Positions 54,178-64,000 of a stretch of 64,000 nt of DNA are shown piece by piece. The position numbers and the translations under genes are program-made. Source of the stretch: Pararge aegeria (taxonomy: Eukaryota > Arthropoda > Insecta > Lepidoptera > Nymphalidae). The stretch spans positions 11,160,001 to 11,224,000 of the forward strand of contig NC_053202.1 of assembly GCF_905163445.1 (NCBI RefSeq), read 5' to 3'. Below the pieces are notes generated by a model. The model ran no database searches. It saw only the letters and a list, made by a program, of their open reading frames with translations, and was not told where the DNA came from. Numbering within the stretch: the stretch's first letter is position 1; every line of letters begins with the position of its first letter.

Positions 54178-54965
54178 TTTATAACAAATTACCAAATGAA
54201 ATCTTTGAGATGTCTCTCAATGAGTTCAAAGTTTATATAAAACGTAAGCTTACAGGAAAATCCTATTATAATATTAAGGTTTATTTAAACGATAAAAAAG
54301 CTTGGGTGTGAATTGCTCTAGCTTCATAGTTCAATATAAATTTACTGGAAGATGGTGATAACAAAAAAATAAATTTACCTGGCTAAGTTTGTTGTGGGCT
54401 TTTCTTAGACCAGGGCGCGTTTGGAACCCTCGTAGCGTTAGATTTAAGTTGGCAAACGAAGTTTTTTTTTTTTTTTTTTAAAGTATATAGACAAGTGCTT
54501 GACTGCAATCACACCTGATGGTAAATGATGATGCAGCCTAAGATGAAGCGCGCTTGCCTAGAAGATGCCTATTCACTCTTGATTTGAAGGTACCCAGATT
54601 ATAGGTATCAGGGAAGACGGAAGATGGGAGGGCATTCCAGGCCTTTGCGGTGCGGATCAGAAAGGAAGAAGCAAAACGCTTCGTACGTGTTGATGGTATT
54701 TCAACCACGTAACGGTGCAGATTCTTTCGGTGCCTCGCAGTTCGATGGTAGAAAGGAGATGGTTTGACCAAATCGAATAGCTCCTGAGTACACTCTCCGA
54801 AATGTATCTTGTAGAAAACAGCCAGACAAGCAACCTTGCGCCGGTGTTCAAGTTATCACCATCCCTTTACAATTATTTAAACAAATATGACGTATGAACG
54901 CTTCATAAGTGCCTGTGATAGGTCTACATAAATAAAGAAATTTTGAATTTGAATTTGAATTTATT
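54178..54965 (+). pseudogene. LINE LB: intact coding tail and 3' UTR, split by another LINE
   Basis: The tail reads NKLPNEIFEMSLNEFKVYIK, RKLTGKSYYNIKVYLNDKKA, WV, stop. YYNIKVYLNDK is the typical ending of a non-LTR ORF2. The UTR (GGAACCCTCGTAGCGTTAGA) is cut at 54462 and resumes at 54852 (GTTATCACCATCCC, CGCTTCATAAGTGCCTGTGA, GAATTTGAATTTGAATTT). AAGTT flanks the insertion. Confidence 0.75.
54463..54851 (-). pseudogene. R1/Jockey-type LINE ORF2 C-terminus with poly-A, minus, nested
   Basis: On the minus strand an open frame from 54851 reads LEHRRKVACLAVFYKIHFGE, then VEIPSTRTKRFASSFLIRTA, KAWNALPSSVFP and FKSRVNRHLLGKRASSS, stop near 54535. HRRKVA...FYKI..GEC and WN.LP..VF are standard LINE C-terminal features. 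Poly-A is at 54463-54480. 5'-truncated and inserted into the LB element. Confidence 0.8.
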
Positions 54966-55003
54966 TGTTTAATTATAAACTCTTTTGTTTTGAGCTTTTT
55001 ATG

Positions 55004-55065
55004 GCAGAGGTGTTCCGGGAAAGTACTAACGCCCTGCTCTTTTCTGCAATTTGACAGACAAAATG
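55004..55065 (+). repeat. P-repeat start fragment
   Basis: GGCAGAGGTGTTCCGGGAAA and GTACTAACGCCCTGCTCTTT. Confidence 0.4.
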
Positions 55066-55137
55066 GCCGCGGATTGGCTTTAGTAATAAACGTGACGGTA
55101 CCTACTTTCCTGAACGAGCTCTGTCGCAAAAATCTCA

Positions 55138-55565
55138 TCATCAAGATCATCATATCAACCGATAGACGTCCACTGCTGGACATAGGTCTTTTGTAGGGAG
55201 TTCCAAGTTCCACGGTTCTGTGCCGCTTGCATCCAAGGGCTACCTGCGATGCGCTTAATGTCGTCTGCCCACCTCGTTGGGGGTCGACCAACGCTGCGCT
55301 TACCAGTGCGGGGCTGCCATTCCAGCACCTTGGGACCCCAACGTCCCAACGTCCTTGCGATGCGCTTAATGTCGTGCGTGTCCACCTCGTTGGAGGTCGA
55401 CCAACGCTGCGCTTACCTGGGGCTTACATTCCAGCACCTTGGGAATCCAACGTCTATTCTTTAGCCGAACTATGTGCCCCGTCCATTGCTACTTCAGCTT
55501 CGCGACTCGTTGAGCTATGTCGGTAACTCTGGTTCTTCTACGGATCTCCACATTTCTTAATCCGT
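55138..55565 (-). pseudogene. RTE-like LINE C-terminus, minus, with an internal tandem duplication
   Basis: The stop end is at 55155 (GSQQWTSIG in reverse: CAACCGATAGACGTCCACTG). The reading RPPTRWADDIKRIAG and WGPKVLEWQPRTGKRS occurs at about 55245-55345. The same stretch is repeated, degraded, at about 55355-55452. Upstream RT text (CGCGACTCGTTGAGCTATGT, CGGTAACTCTGGTTCTTCTA) continues to 55565, where a Helitron starts. Confidence 0.75.
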
Positions 55566-55568
55566 CAA

Positions 55569-55993
55569 TCTATATATATATAAATGAAATGCTGTTCGTT
55601 AGTCTTAATAAAACTCCAGAACGGCTGAACCGATTTGACTAATTTAGAAATTGTGAAATTTACGTGGAAGTCCAGGGTAGTTTTAAACGATGGAAAAAAT
55701 ACTTAAAGGACAGCAATATGTATTTTTAATTCGATATTGTATATTAAGTAATACTAATTGTTGTTTTAAACGTATTAATATGGGCTTTGCCTGAAATAAA
55801 GAAAATTATTATTATTAATTATTATTATTATTATAATTTTTCTGGAGGTGTGTTTGACACCCAATTGGTCTGACATAATTGCTGGACCGATTTTGATGAA
55901 ATTTCAGTGGGGAACTGGATGGTTGGAAAATAAAAAACGCCCCGTAGGTGGCGCTGTTTTATCGGGCATGACGACCTATGCCGGGTCCGCTAG
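55569..55993 (+). mobile_element. Helitron H4, full ends
   Basis: A|TCTATATATATATAAATGAA, GCTGTTCGTTAGTC and ACGGCTGAACCGATTTGACT to TATGCCGGGTCCG, CTAG|T (55990-55993). An ATT-repeat LINE end (about 55740-55835) is embedded. Confidence 0.8.
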
Positions 55994-56039
55994 TTATAAA
56001 TAAAAAAAAACTGTCTCACCCTGCAATGTATCTACATTT

Positions 56040-56280
56040 TCAAGTAGGTACCTAAATCTTGGGTCAGAGGCTGAGAAGCTAACCAATTAGGAGTAAGGCT
56101 GTCATATTGACCTACCTATCAGCTTAATCAATTTCTAAGTCGCATCGTACCGGAACGTTAGATCGCTTGGTTAAGAGCATTGACCGTAGCAGCCCATCAG
56201 ACACCAGAGAAAATTCAGAAATCACAAATTTCCATATGACCTCTGCTGGGGATCGAACCTGGGCCTATGAATGGCCATTT
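56040..56280 (-). mobile_element. SINE-C copy, minus
   Basis: CTAACCAATTAGGAGTAAGG, GTACCGGAACGTTAGATCG, ACACCAGAGAAAATTCAGAA and a head with GGGGATCGAACCTGGG. Confidence 0.6.
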
Positions 56281-56882
56281 TCATTATTGTGACGACCTGT
56301 AGTACGAAGGGCCATAAATCAGGATTCGATTGAAATTACATTTAAAAAGCTCAACAACAATGCTTGTTATGGACGTAATAAGGTAAAAAGTACTTATATA
56401 CAAGCCAAGATACATACAAAGTCACACAGTCAACTATGCGGTAGTCCAATAAAAAAAAAACAAAACGTCATACCCATCCTTCATTAATAAAACCTCGACA
56501 AAGGCCACTAATGCGCGGCACACTCCACAGACGGCAGCTAAAAAAGAAATTATTCTTAATTCAAAATAAATATCCCGGGCGTTCGATTTTTGAATCAGTC
56601 ACAATAGGATCGGCTTCACGAGCGGCCGTCTGAAGGAGTCATTTAAAATATATTGAGTGGGATGACAAAGGGCTGATTGTCCAGGTGGCTATAAACTCGA
56701 CATTTTTCTACGGTGAATTAGTGGAGATTATGCTCTCGAATAGGGACTAATAAATCTTTAGTATGGACGAAGGTTGAGTGTCCATTGATATTTAGGGTAA
56801 AAACAAACTGTAGACGCTCAATCGCACACTACTAGGTAGTCTGTAGATAGTCTTGAGACAGTTACTACAACAGTATATCATT
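56281..56882. other. Single-copy island
   Basis: No repeat in the window matches 56500-56830 (CACAGACGGCAGCTAAAAAA, GGCTTCACGAGCGGCCGTCT). No exon support; possibly regulatory. Confidence 0.35.
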
Positions 56883-57180
56883 TTTTTTATACTGGTAGTT
56901 GACGGACCACGTGGACGGTCCACCTGATGGTAAGTGGAAAACCATCGCCTGTAAACAGGGCAACACTAAGCAGGGCATGCAAGGAACTCGTCTTGCAACA
57001 TGCCGCCCTGTGTCCATGAATCTGAGGCGTAGGTATTAAGCCACATGCGCCTGTAATTACACCGGCAACCGCACCCTTCAGAGCGGAACACAGTTTTGCA
57101 ACAATGCTGCTTAGCGGCAGAAAGGAATGGCTTGAGTACTTCCCTGGGCGAGCTCTGTCACAAAAAGCTCTAAATACTAA
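56883..57180 (-). repeat. P-repeat, most complete copy, minus
   Basis: Reverse reading: AGCTTTTTGTGACAGAGCTC, AAGTACTCAAGCCATTCCTT, TCTGCCGCTAAGCAGCATTG, GTGTTCCGCTCTGAAGGGTG, CAGGCGCATGTGGCTTAATA and CCATCAGGTGGACCGTCCAC. No coding; class unknown. It serves as the reference for the other P fragments. Confidence 0.6.
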
Positions 57181-57363
57181 TATATTAAAATTAATACGTC
57201 TTAAGCTCATATTATTTTATTTATTTATTTATTTGGTATCTATGACCCATCACTACGCACTAAACTATAACATAAATAGAATAATTAAAATTTACATTAA
57301 ATATTAATATGCAATATAAAAAAAATTGGATGTCTGTAAAGTCGGCTTACTGACGATAGTTGA

Positions 57364-57721
57364 ACGTGACAACGTCGTAAGAAAAAACTGATGGAATGGT
57401 TGCATGTTTTAAAAGAAAATTTTAATTTTATTTGTTTGATAGATATTATCGTTGCTATAAACAATTGACACCACATTCAATTTTCACTGCACTTCATCCT
57501 TGCCGAAAACATGTAAATGTATTATTGTATAGAAGCTGTCCACGCGGACGCATCGCTCACTCGAGTAGGAGAGAGACAGATGTCGAACGCGGAGGCCGAC
57601 TGTGCCTCTTTGTCGCTCGTTCCGCGCTCTCGCTTGCACTTCACACTGAGGTAACGCCGCATACGTCATGTTTTTTAGGTGCGTGCAGCCGGCTCCATCG
57701 AAATATAAGACGTTGTCACGT
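57364..57721. mobile_element. Possible non-autonomous DNA element with 13-bp inverted ends
   Basis: ACGTGACAACGTC at 57364-57376 and its exact complement at 57709-57721 bracket a G/C-rich core (57535-57670; GGACGCATCGCTCACTCGAG). No target duplication was recognised and the core has no supported protein. Confidence 0.4.
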
Positions 57722-57825
57722 CAAAAGAAGTTACAAATTAAAATTTCTGCGTCCAGGCAGCCCTACATAGGTAGATATAATATACGTAGGTATATATACC
57801 TATATCATAGGTAGGTATAATGAGC

Positions 57826-58160
57826 TTAAATTCCAGCACGCACCTCAAACTTTTCGAAGTCATGTGCGTTTTAAGAAATTAAAGTATAACGGTGAAGAAA
57901 GACCGTTTTTTTGTATTATTATCATTTGGAATTTTAATTTCATTTAGGTTACTTCTTCGCAGTCTGTATTTGCTTATCTACACAGTAGTTTTTTTTATTT
58001 TTTGTCATATATGGGTATTTGGCATGAATTAAAAGCATTTTTATTATTAAAACATCTTTAGGAAACCTGCATGCCTGAGAGTTCAATAACCCTTGTCATA
58101 TGTAAATAAATAAATATACTACGACAAATACACACATCGCCATCTAGCCCCAAAGTAGCT
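57826..58160. repeat. SINE-A and Metulj-like SINE scraps
   Basis: 57830-57897 (CCAGCACGCACCTCAAACTT, GTGCGTTTTAAGAAATTAAA) and 58060-58085 (GGAAACCTGCATGCCTGAGA) are SINE-A around an inserted AT-rich stretch. 58105-58160 is a Metulj tail, minus. Confidence 0.55.
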
Positions 58161-58544
58161 TGTGGCCTACCTACAAAGAACAGCCTACCTAGGTATTGGT
58201 AAAACTTGCTGCTTAAGTTTATTTAAAACTTCTTCTTTCAAACATGGCAAGTGTCCTGCCTGTAACTTTACGTGGTCTAAGCCTTATAGACTATAGTAGG
58301 CGTGATGGTCGGTTGTAATCTTCATAAATTTTACGAGCGCAATGAAAGAACGGCGAAAGGCCTTAGAAGACTCGGCAGTGCATCATTTCGCTGACAAACA
58401 GTCACTGATGGACAGCCGAGTCAATTGTGAAATACGTACACCATTGTGCGAAATAATTAGGCTCTTCAGAAAATATCTAAACGCGTTCTCCTTCATCATT
58501 AAATAAAGTGGAGCGGTAATGAGTGGATATTATGATGATGATAA

Positions 58545-58797
58545 ATATATAAATATACTACTACAATACACACATCGCCATCTAGCCCCGAAGTAAGCGT
58601 AGCTTGTGTTAAGGGTACTAAGATGACTGTTGAATATTTTTATAAATAATATACATAAATAATTAGAATATACATATAAACACCCAGACACTGAAAAACA
58701 TTCATGCTCATCACACGAACATCCAGTTGTGGGAATCGAATCCACGGCCTTTCAGTCAGAAAGCAAGATCGCTGCAAACTGCGCCAATCGGCCGTCA
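58545..58797 (-). mobile_element. Metulj-like SINE, full length, minus
   Basis: CTACTACAATACACACATCG, AAGCGTAGCTTGTGTTAAGG, CACCCAGACACTGAAAAACA, GTGGGAATCGAATCCACGGC and CGCCAATCGGCCGTC. Confidence 0.85.
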
Positions 58798-59023
58798 TAT
58801 TATGATGAACATATTTATATATTATACAAATTGCTTAAGTATATTGCATGAGGAATCACCCTGTGAAAATATTCAATCAAAGAAGCATATTTTTTTTCCA
58901 TACAAACGAATTCAAAACTTTTTAAGTGTTTACTTATGACAACCCTATTAAAAAAGTTCAAAGACCGACACGCGCATAGTACCTACGCGACGCGACGCGT
59001 ACCTAATAAAGTGTCAGGAGTCA

Positions 59024-59381
59024 TTGTATAGAAGCAGGCGTTACTTTGCGGAAATCCATGATATATTATCGAAATTAAGCTTAATTTGCTATACTCCGCG
59101 AAAAGCAGGAGAATCTGTGTGGTGTAATTTATAATTTCTTCAATCCTTATACCCCACACCAAACAGATCTTCAACTTAACAATTGTTCTTGACTTAACAA
59201 TTATTCATTGTAAAGTCAACATCTCCTGATGATGCTCCGGTTTCGGAGCGAAACGTGCGTAGAGGGTATATTGCCGAAGATCTGTTTGGTGTGGGTATAA
59301 GGATTGAAGAAATTATAAATTACACCACACAGATTCTCCTGCTTTTCGCGGAGTATAGCAAATTAAGCTTAATTTTGATAA
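59024..59381. mobile_element. Fold-back element FB, full copy 2 with 12-bp target duplication
   Basis: A left outer end (TTGTATAGAAGCAGGCGTTA, CTTTGCGGAAATCCATGATA) is followed by arm 59071-59171, spacer, and arm 59277-59381, which pair over about 100 bp with few mismatches. Identical TGTCAGGAGTCA repeats at 59012-59023 and 59382-59393 mark the insertion. Confidence 0.8.
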
Positions 59382-59719
59382 TGTCAGGAGTCACATGATT
59401 TTAATTATAAAAAGCTATGGCAGTGGTTTACTCAAAAGCTATTAGGTTTTCGGTTTCACAGATATGTTTCAGATACAGTACTTAATGTAACTCTAAAGCT
59501 TGTGAACTATTATTTCGGTTTTCATTTACACGTTGTATATACCGATAGCAATTTGTTTTATATATTTATATCAAATTGTTTTTATTTTTTTAACAGTAAC
59601 TTAATGGCAGGTGGTGCAGTTAAATAAAAGTTAACAGTGTTAGGTTAAACACAGGTAGGTAAATGGAAAACAGCAAATCACTTTACCATTTTATAACTAT
59701 TAAGGATAGTGGATTATTA

Positions 59720-60130
59720 ATGAATTAACGAATGAATGAATGAATGCACTTTTATTGTACACCACACACAGAAAATTCACTAAATATTGCGTTAAGCTAG
59801 AAGGTATAGTTTGGCGGTCGCTGGGAAAGCTGGGATGGTGTGCACACGCGCTATAGGGGTGTTATCAGTTGGACTATAAGGAATTTTGTGTATAGAATAA
59901 GGTTGTTTTTAGTTAAGTACTAACATAGGTTTAACTACATTACAATGGATATGGACAAATGTCCGAAATAAAGATTATTATTATTATTATTATTAATTTA
60001 TTCATAAGACACACCAGCAATGAATTGTAACAACATTCAAAAAAAAAAAAATTATGCGTTAGAATTATAAATTCAATCGGCCTTATCGCTATGTAGTGAT
60101 CTCTTCCAGGCAACCAAAAGCGTAGAAAGG
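59720..60130. repeat. LINE 3' ends: LD inverted, ATT-repeat type, LD inverted
   Basis: 59722-59770 (GAATGCACTTTTATTGTACA) is an inverted LD end. 59812-59999 ends CAAATGTCCGAAATAAAGAT and (ATT)n. 60000-60120 (TCATAAGACACACCAGCAAT, CGGCCTTATCGCTATGTAGT, TCTTCCAGGCAACC) is another inverted LD UTR. Confidence 0.55.
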
Positions 60131-61046
60131 AAGCATAGGATTTTATTACCAAGTCACGGCTAAAGTCAGTATATAAATAAAATTTATATTAAATGTCTTT
60201 TTGCTAAAACCTCTCACTATTTTTTCAATGTGTAATTTTTCCTGTATAATTAAGGACGGAAGGGAATAGGAAGGAATTGTACTGAAACACAATATATTTA
60301 CTAGTTCAGTAGTCAACGAACAATTGTATTATTTTACAATTACACGTAGGTATTTGCGATGTAAAATGTACCTACCTAATAACTGTAACCTATAAATATT
60401 ATATATCTAAATTTGTGAAGTTATTACATATTTGCAGTTGCTTTGTGTACAATAAGTAAATTAATTGAATAATAGTGATATAATATATCTTTATTTAATC
60501 AGAAAATCGTATATATTTCATTAGTGTGAAGCCCTGTCTCCTGCGGTAGTGTAAACTGTGTTACTGGAGGTAGTGATTTCTATATAATATATAGGTCTTA
60601 ATAAGAAACGTTTGACAAATTAACAGGCAAAATTATATAAATAGAAAAAAAAAAGAACTCATTCACACTCGTTTCTTACTAAGCTAAATTTCATTTCGCA
60701 AACGCGTATCGCCACACAGATCAGATAGTATGAGAGTAATCTACATACAAACGCACTCTACTATTTTAATATCCTTTATAAATAGGGTTCCCTCGGCAGA
60801 TGTTAACTCCTCGTTAGCGAACACGCTGCGTTCTGCCTACATCTTAATTAAATACGTCGCTGGGCGGGGCGGAGCGAAAGTTTTGGCTGTAATAACGTAG
60901 CGTTATTTTCTCTGTCGGGACGTTTCGGCCGTGGCTAGTTAAGTTAAACTTCCTTTGAGCATTTTTTTGGGTGAACGAAAATCATGGAACTCGCGTCATC
61001 GTCACCGAGCACCTTCAATGAGAGGTGTATATATGTACACTAAAGG
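60131..61046. other. No gene; single-copy island at 60770-61000
   Basis: 60780-60960 is rich in CG words (CGCTGGGCGGGGCGGAGCGA) against an AT-rich surround and matches no repeat here. It is a candidate regulatory element or hidden untranslated exon. Confidence 0.35.
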
Positions 61047-61394
61047 TCACTTGTGACTTCATCCGCGTATAAGTCAAACTGAAAAGATAGACATATTGTT
61101 GTCGCTGACTTTTTTTTATAACTTTAAAGGGAAGCTACTTTGTCATACATGATTTTATCGAAACTGTAACCGTTTTTCGAAGCGAACGCAGCGGAAGCTC
61201 TCAAAAGAAGATTTTGATACATTCTTCATTAGTGCTTTGCTCCTATTGGTCGAAGCATGATGATATATAGCTTATAGCCTTCCTCAAGAAATTAGTAATC
61301 CAAGAATTTTTCAAATCGGACTAGTAGTTCTATAGATAATCGCGTTCAAGTAAACAAACAAACGAACTCTTCAGCTTGGTATATTAGTACAAGA
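61047..61394 (-). mobile_element. Helitron-type element, minus
   Basis: TGTGACTTCATCCGCGTATA, TTTCGAAGCGAACGCAGCGG, AATTTTTCAAATCGGACTAG, AAACAAACAAACGAACTCTT and CAGCTTGGTATATTAGTACA ending AAGA|T, the reverse of a TC start. Confidence 0.65.
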
Positions 61395-61449
61395 TTAATT
61401 AATTTATCACTTCTATCAGCAGTCCCTAAATACTGCCCCGCATGTTTTT

Positions 61450-61832
61450 TATAATATAGTGACCTACCTTATCGGTATTACGCGACATCGTACCGGAACG
61501 TTAAATAGCTAGACGGCACGTTTTTTGCGTCGTTAACAAGCCACGGCCGACGCCTCTCACCAGACCAGACCAGAGACAAATCAGAAATAATAAATTCCCA
61601 AATTAGCCCTGCTGGGGATTGAACACCGGACCTCCCACTTAAAACCATAGCGCTCATAGATGCGCCAGAGATTCATTTATTTATTTATTCATAAGACACA
61701 CCAGCAATTAATTGTAAATACATTCATAAAAAAAAAATTATGTGTTATAATTACAAATTCTGTCTAGATTGTGTCATAACATACTAACCAGCAAACAGAC
61801 ACTTTCACATTTATAATATTAGTATGTGCATG
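61450..61832 (-). repeat. SINE-C copy, LINE LD scrap and Helitron start, minus
   Basis: 61450-61665 (ACATCGTACCGGAACGTTAA, CACCAGACCAGACCAGAGAC, GGGGATTGAACACCGGACCT, GATGCGCCAGAG) is SINE-C. 61678-61760 matches the LD tail. 61783-61832 (ACTTTCACATTTATAATATT) is an inverted Helitron start. Confidence 0.55.
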
Positions 61833-61992
61833 TTCTTTAGGCGAATTTTAGCTGGTTAAAACTTTCTTCCCAGCGTACGCTCGTACAAAGCAGTATATTG
61901 ATGAGCAATTAAGCGCTGTGTTCAGCCAATCTCGGCGAGCAGAGCGAGATAAGGGCATTAGTTGGTGTCTCGCGGACAACTTTATACTAATT

Positions 61993-62914
61993 CGGACGTT
62001 TGCCCGATCAATAGACGGTGGTCCGGAGAGGTGGACTATAAAGGATTGCTTAATTAGCCCGCGGTCGAAGATTGCTGTCATTTATTATGGTTTAAACTCA
62101 GTTTTTACTTTACTTTTAGGTATAAGTAAAGGAAAAGCCGAGTGTTTTATTTATTAATTATTGAACTGAGAATGGGCTAAAAAGCTGATAATTAACAATA
62201 TTGCTAGTTTACGATGATTAGAATTTGTTGTAAATTTTATGACGATTCCAGCAATTTATTTCAGTTCAGGCAGTAAGTTTATGCTATTATTCGGACGTTT
62301 GCCTGATCAATAGATGGTGGTCTGGAGAGGTGGACTATAGAGGATAGCTTAATTCCTTTAGTTTCCTTACCTTTAAATTCAGCTTTTCCTTTACTTTTAG
62401 GTATAAGTAAAGGAAAAGCCGAGTGTTTTTTTTATTAATTATTGGACTGAGAAAGGGTTAAAAAGCTGAAAATATAACAATATCGCTAGTTAAGACGTCT
62501 GCTTCAGTAGAAATTGTTGTAAATTTTAAGACGATTCCAGCAATATAAGACAGTTCAGATAGCAAGTTTAAGCTAAATCAGACGTTTGCCCGATCAATAG
62601 ACGGTGGTCCGGAGAGGTGGACTATAAAAGATTGCTTAATTAGCCCGCGGTCGAAGATTGCTGTCATTTATTACGGTTTAAACTCAGCTTTTACTTTACT
62701 TTTAGGTATAAGTAAAGGAAAAGCCGAGTGTTTTGTTTATTAATTATTGGACTGTGAAAGGGTTAAAAAGCTGAAAATATAACAATATCGCTAGTTAAGA
62801 CGTCTGCTTCAGTAGAATTTGTTGTAAATTTTAAGACGATTCCAGCAATATAAAACAGTTCAGATAGCAAGTTTAAGCTATATCAGACGTTTGCCCGATC
62901 AATAGACGGTGGGC
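61993..62914 (+). repeat. Tandem array of about 300-bp units (three units plus a start)
   Basis: Each unit opens CGGACGTTTGCCCGATCAAT (or CAGACG...). Starts are at 61993, 62292, 62579 and 62884, giving periods of 299, 287 and 305 bp. Shared blocks include GGAGAGGTGGACTATA, CTTTACTTTTAGGTATAAGT, AAAGGAAAAGCCGAGTG, AATTATTGGACTGAGAAAGG and ACGATTCCAGCAAT. Unit 2 lacks the AGCCCGCGGTCGAAGATTGC block of units 1 and 3. No coding capacity is seen. Confidence 0.85.
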
Positions 62915-62927
62915 CGAAGATTTTAAA

Positions 62928-62971
62928 ACAGACTTTTATAAGTGTGTTTTGTTACACTTATAAAAGTCTGT
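62928..62971. repeat. Perfect 18-bp stem hairpin at the end of the tandem array
   Basis: Arms 62928-62945 (ACAGACTTTTATAAGTGT) and 62954-62971 pair exactly around GTTTTGTT. Confidence 0.9.
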
Positions 62972-63237
62972 GTCTGTTACACAGTAATAAAATTCTGTTT
63001 TGTTAAGTAACTATACATGAAAAACACCTTCGCAAATAATGCATTATTAAAAAAAAATTTAACCTTTAAATATCGCAAACCATTTTTAGAATTGTTTAAG
63101 AATAACAATCCCGCCATGTACATTATTTTCATCGAGGTCTCACAATTTACTTTCAGTTTTTTTTTGTGGCAGTTTTAGACAATATCTATATAAATGATAG
63201 CCTAAGTATTTGTTATTCTGATAAATGTAATATGTGT

Positions 63238-63354
63238 GTATTATGTGATATTACTGTAATTTTTTATCAAAATCCGTTCAGTAGTTTTGGCGTGAAAGAG
63301 TAACATATATCCATCAATCTTTTAAATCTTTCGCATTGATAATATTAGTATGGT
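63238..63354 (-). mobile_element. Helitron 5' start, minus
   Basis: TTTTTATCAAAATCCGTTCA, GTAGTTTTGGCGTGAAAGAG and ATCTTTCGCATTGATAATAT, TAGTA. Typical inverted Helitron start. Confidence 0.55.
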
Positions 63355-63573
63355 AGGTTTGGATGGAGAAAGGGTCACTGAGTTTAAGTTTAAGATACAG
63401 AGAATAATCACGATGTAGTATGTTTGGATTACTGTAGACTGCAGAATAGAATTAGAAGATTATGCGAGATAGGTTAATTAAAGCAATCTGAAAGATCGCG
63501 CGACACGTTGATGTTTTAATTTTTAATTCGTTTGCCTTTATTATCTTTCAGCGCATTTTACTGATATTTTATT

Positions 63574-63831
63574 GACGGCCGATTGGCGCTGTGGACAGCG
63601 ACCCTGCTTTCTGAGTCCAAGGCCGCGGGTTCGATTCCCACAACTGCACAATATTTGTGTGATGAACATGAATGTTTTTCAGTGTCTGGGTGTTTATCTT
63701 TATATTATAAGTATTTATGTATATTATTCATAAAAATTATTCATCAGTTATCTTAGTACCCATAACACAAGCTTCGCTTACTTTGGGACTAGATGGCGAT
63801 GTGTGTATTGTCGAAGTATATTTATTTATTT
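63574..63831 (+). mobile_element. Metulj-like SINE, full length
   Basis: GACGGCCGATTGGCGCTGTG, GCGGGTTCGATTCCC, ATGAACATGAATGTTTTTCA, CACAAGCTTCGCTTACTTTG and ACTAGATGGCGATGTGTGTA with a TATTTATTT tail. Confidence 0.85.
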
Positions 63832-63859
63832 ATTATCATTAATCTATACTTATATTGTA

Positions 63860-64000
63860 AAGAGGAAAGATTAGTTGTATGAATTGCTCTTAATTCATAG
63901 CTAATCATTAACTCGACTTTGAGATGGTGATAACAAAAAACCTGGCTAAGTTAGTTGTGGGCTCTTCTTAGACCGGTGCGCGTTTGGAACCAACCTAGCT
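63860..64000 (+). mobile_element. LINE LB 3' end, running off the window
   Basis: TTGAGATGGTGATAACAAAA, GTTAGTTGTGGGCTCTTCTT and GGTGCGCGTTTGGAACC match 54345-54430. Confidence 0.65.

Noticed and set aside
57432..57770. 112-codon plus frame in a G/C-rich block
   Set aside because: Cys/Arg-rich text without domain, spanning the right inverted end of a possible DNA element; no supported start or splice sites.

Overview
The window looks like lepidopteran (butterfly or moth) nuclear DNA. It is AT-rich and packed with transposable elements of types well known from Lepidoptera. These include a tRNA-derived SINE resembling the Metulj family of nymphalid butterflies, several Helitron-type elements that start with TC and end with CTAG inside an A/T dinucleotide, and RTE-like and Jockey-like LINE remnants. 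A satyrine or other nymphalid source would fit the SINE content, but this rests on memory of repeat families and was not searched. No rRNA, CRISPR, bacterial or telomeric sequence is visible.

Layout. 1-2933: a PIF/Harbinger DNA transposon whose left tip lies outside the window. Its transposase (plus strand) and its MADF-BESS partner (minus strand) are both intact once spliced, and their exons alternate, so each gene's coding exon lies inside the other gene's intron. 2937-11335: Helitrons, LINE tails and SINEs. 11422-11797 (minus): the only convincing host exon, a first coding exon with an eh1 repressor motif typical of NKL/ANTP-class homeobox genes; it ends in a splice donor, and the homeodomain exon is not in the window, so the intron would exceed 11.4 kb. 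The sequence upstream (11800-13450) is largely repeat-free and CpG-rich around 12640-12960, as expected of a developmental promoter. 13620-22370: SINE and LINE rich, with a triple nest at 15548-18118 holding a 5'-truncated Jockey-like reverse transcriptase. 22690-30000: fold-back elements, SINE fragments, LINE tails and a 23-base G run. 30000-54000: long low-information stretches, short apparently unique islands, MITEs and LINE/SINE tails. 54178-55993: nested LINE 3' ends, an RTE tail with an internal duplication, and a Helitron. 56280-63850: single-copy islands, a P-repeat, a fold-back element and a tandem array of about 300-bp units at 61993-62914.

The only genes that clearly work together are the two Harbinger proteins: in this superfamily the DDE transposase and a Myb/MADF-type DNA-binding protein act jointly. 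Everything else coding is dead LINE sequence, apart from the putative homeobox exon. The apparently single-copy islands that alternate with repeats could be regulatory DNA of that gene or its neighbours, but this is inference.
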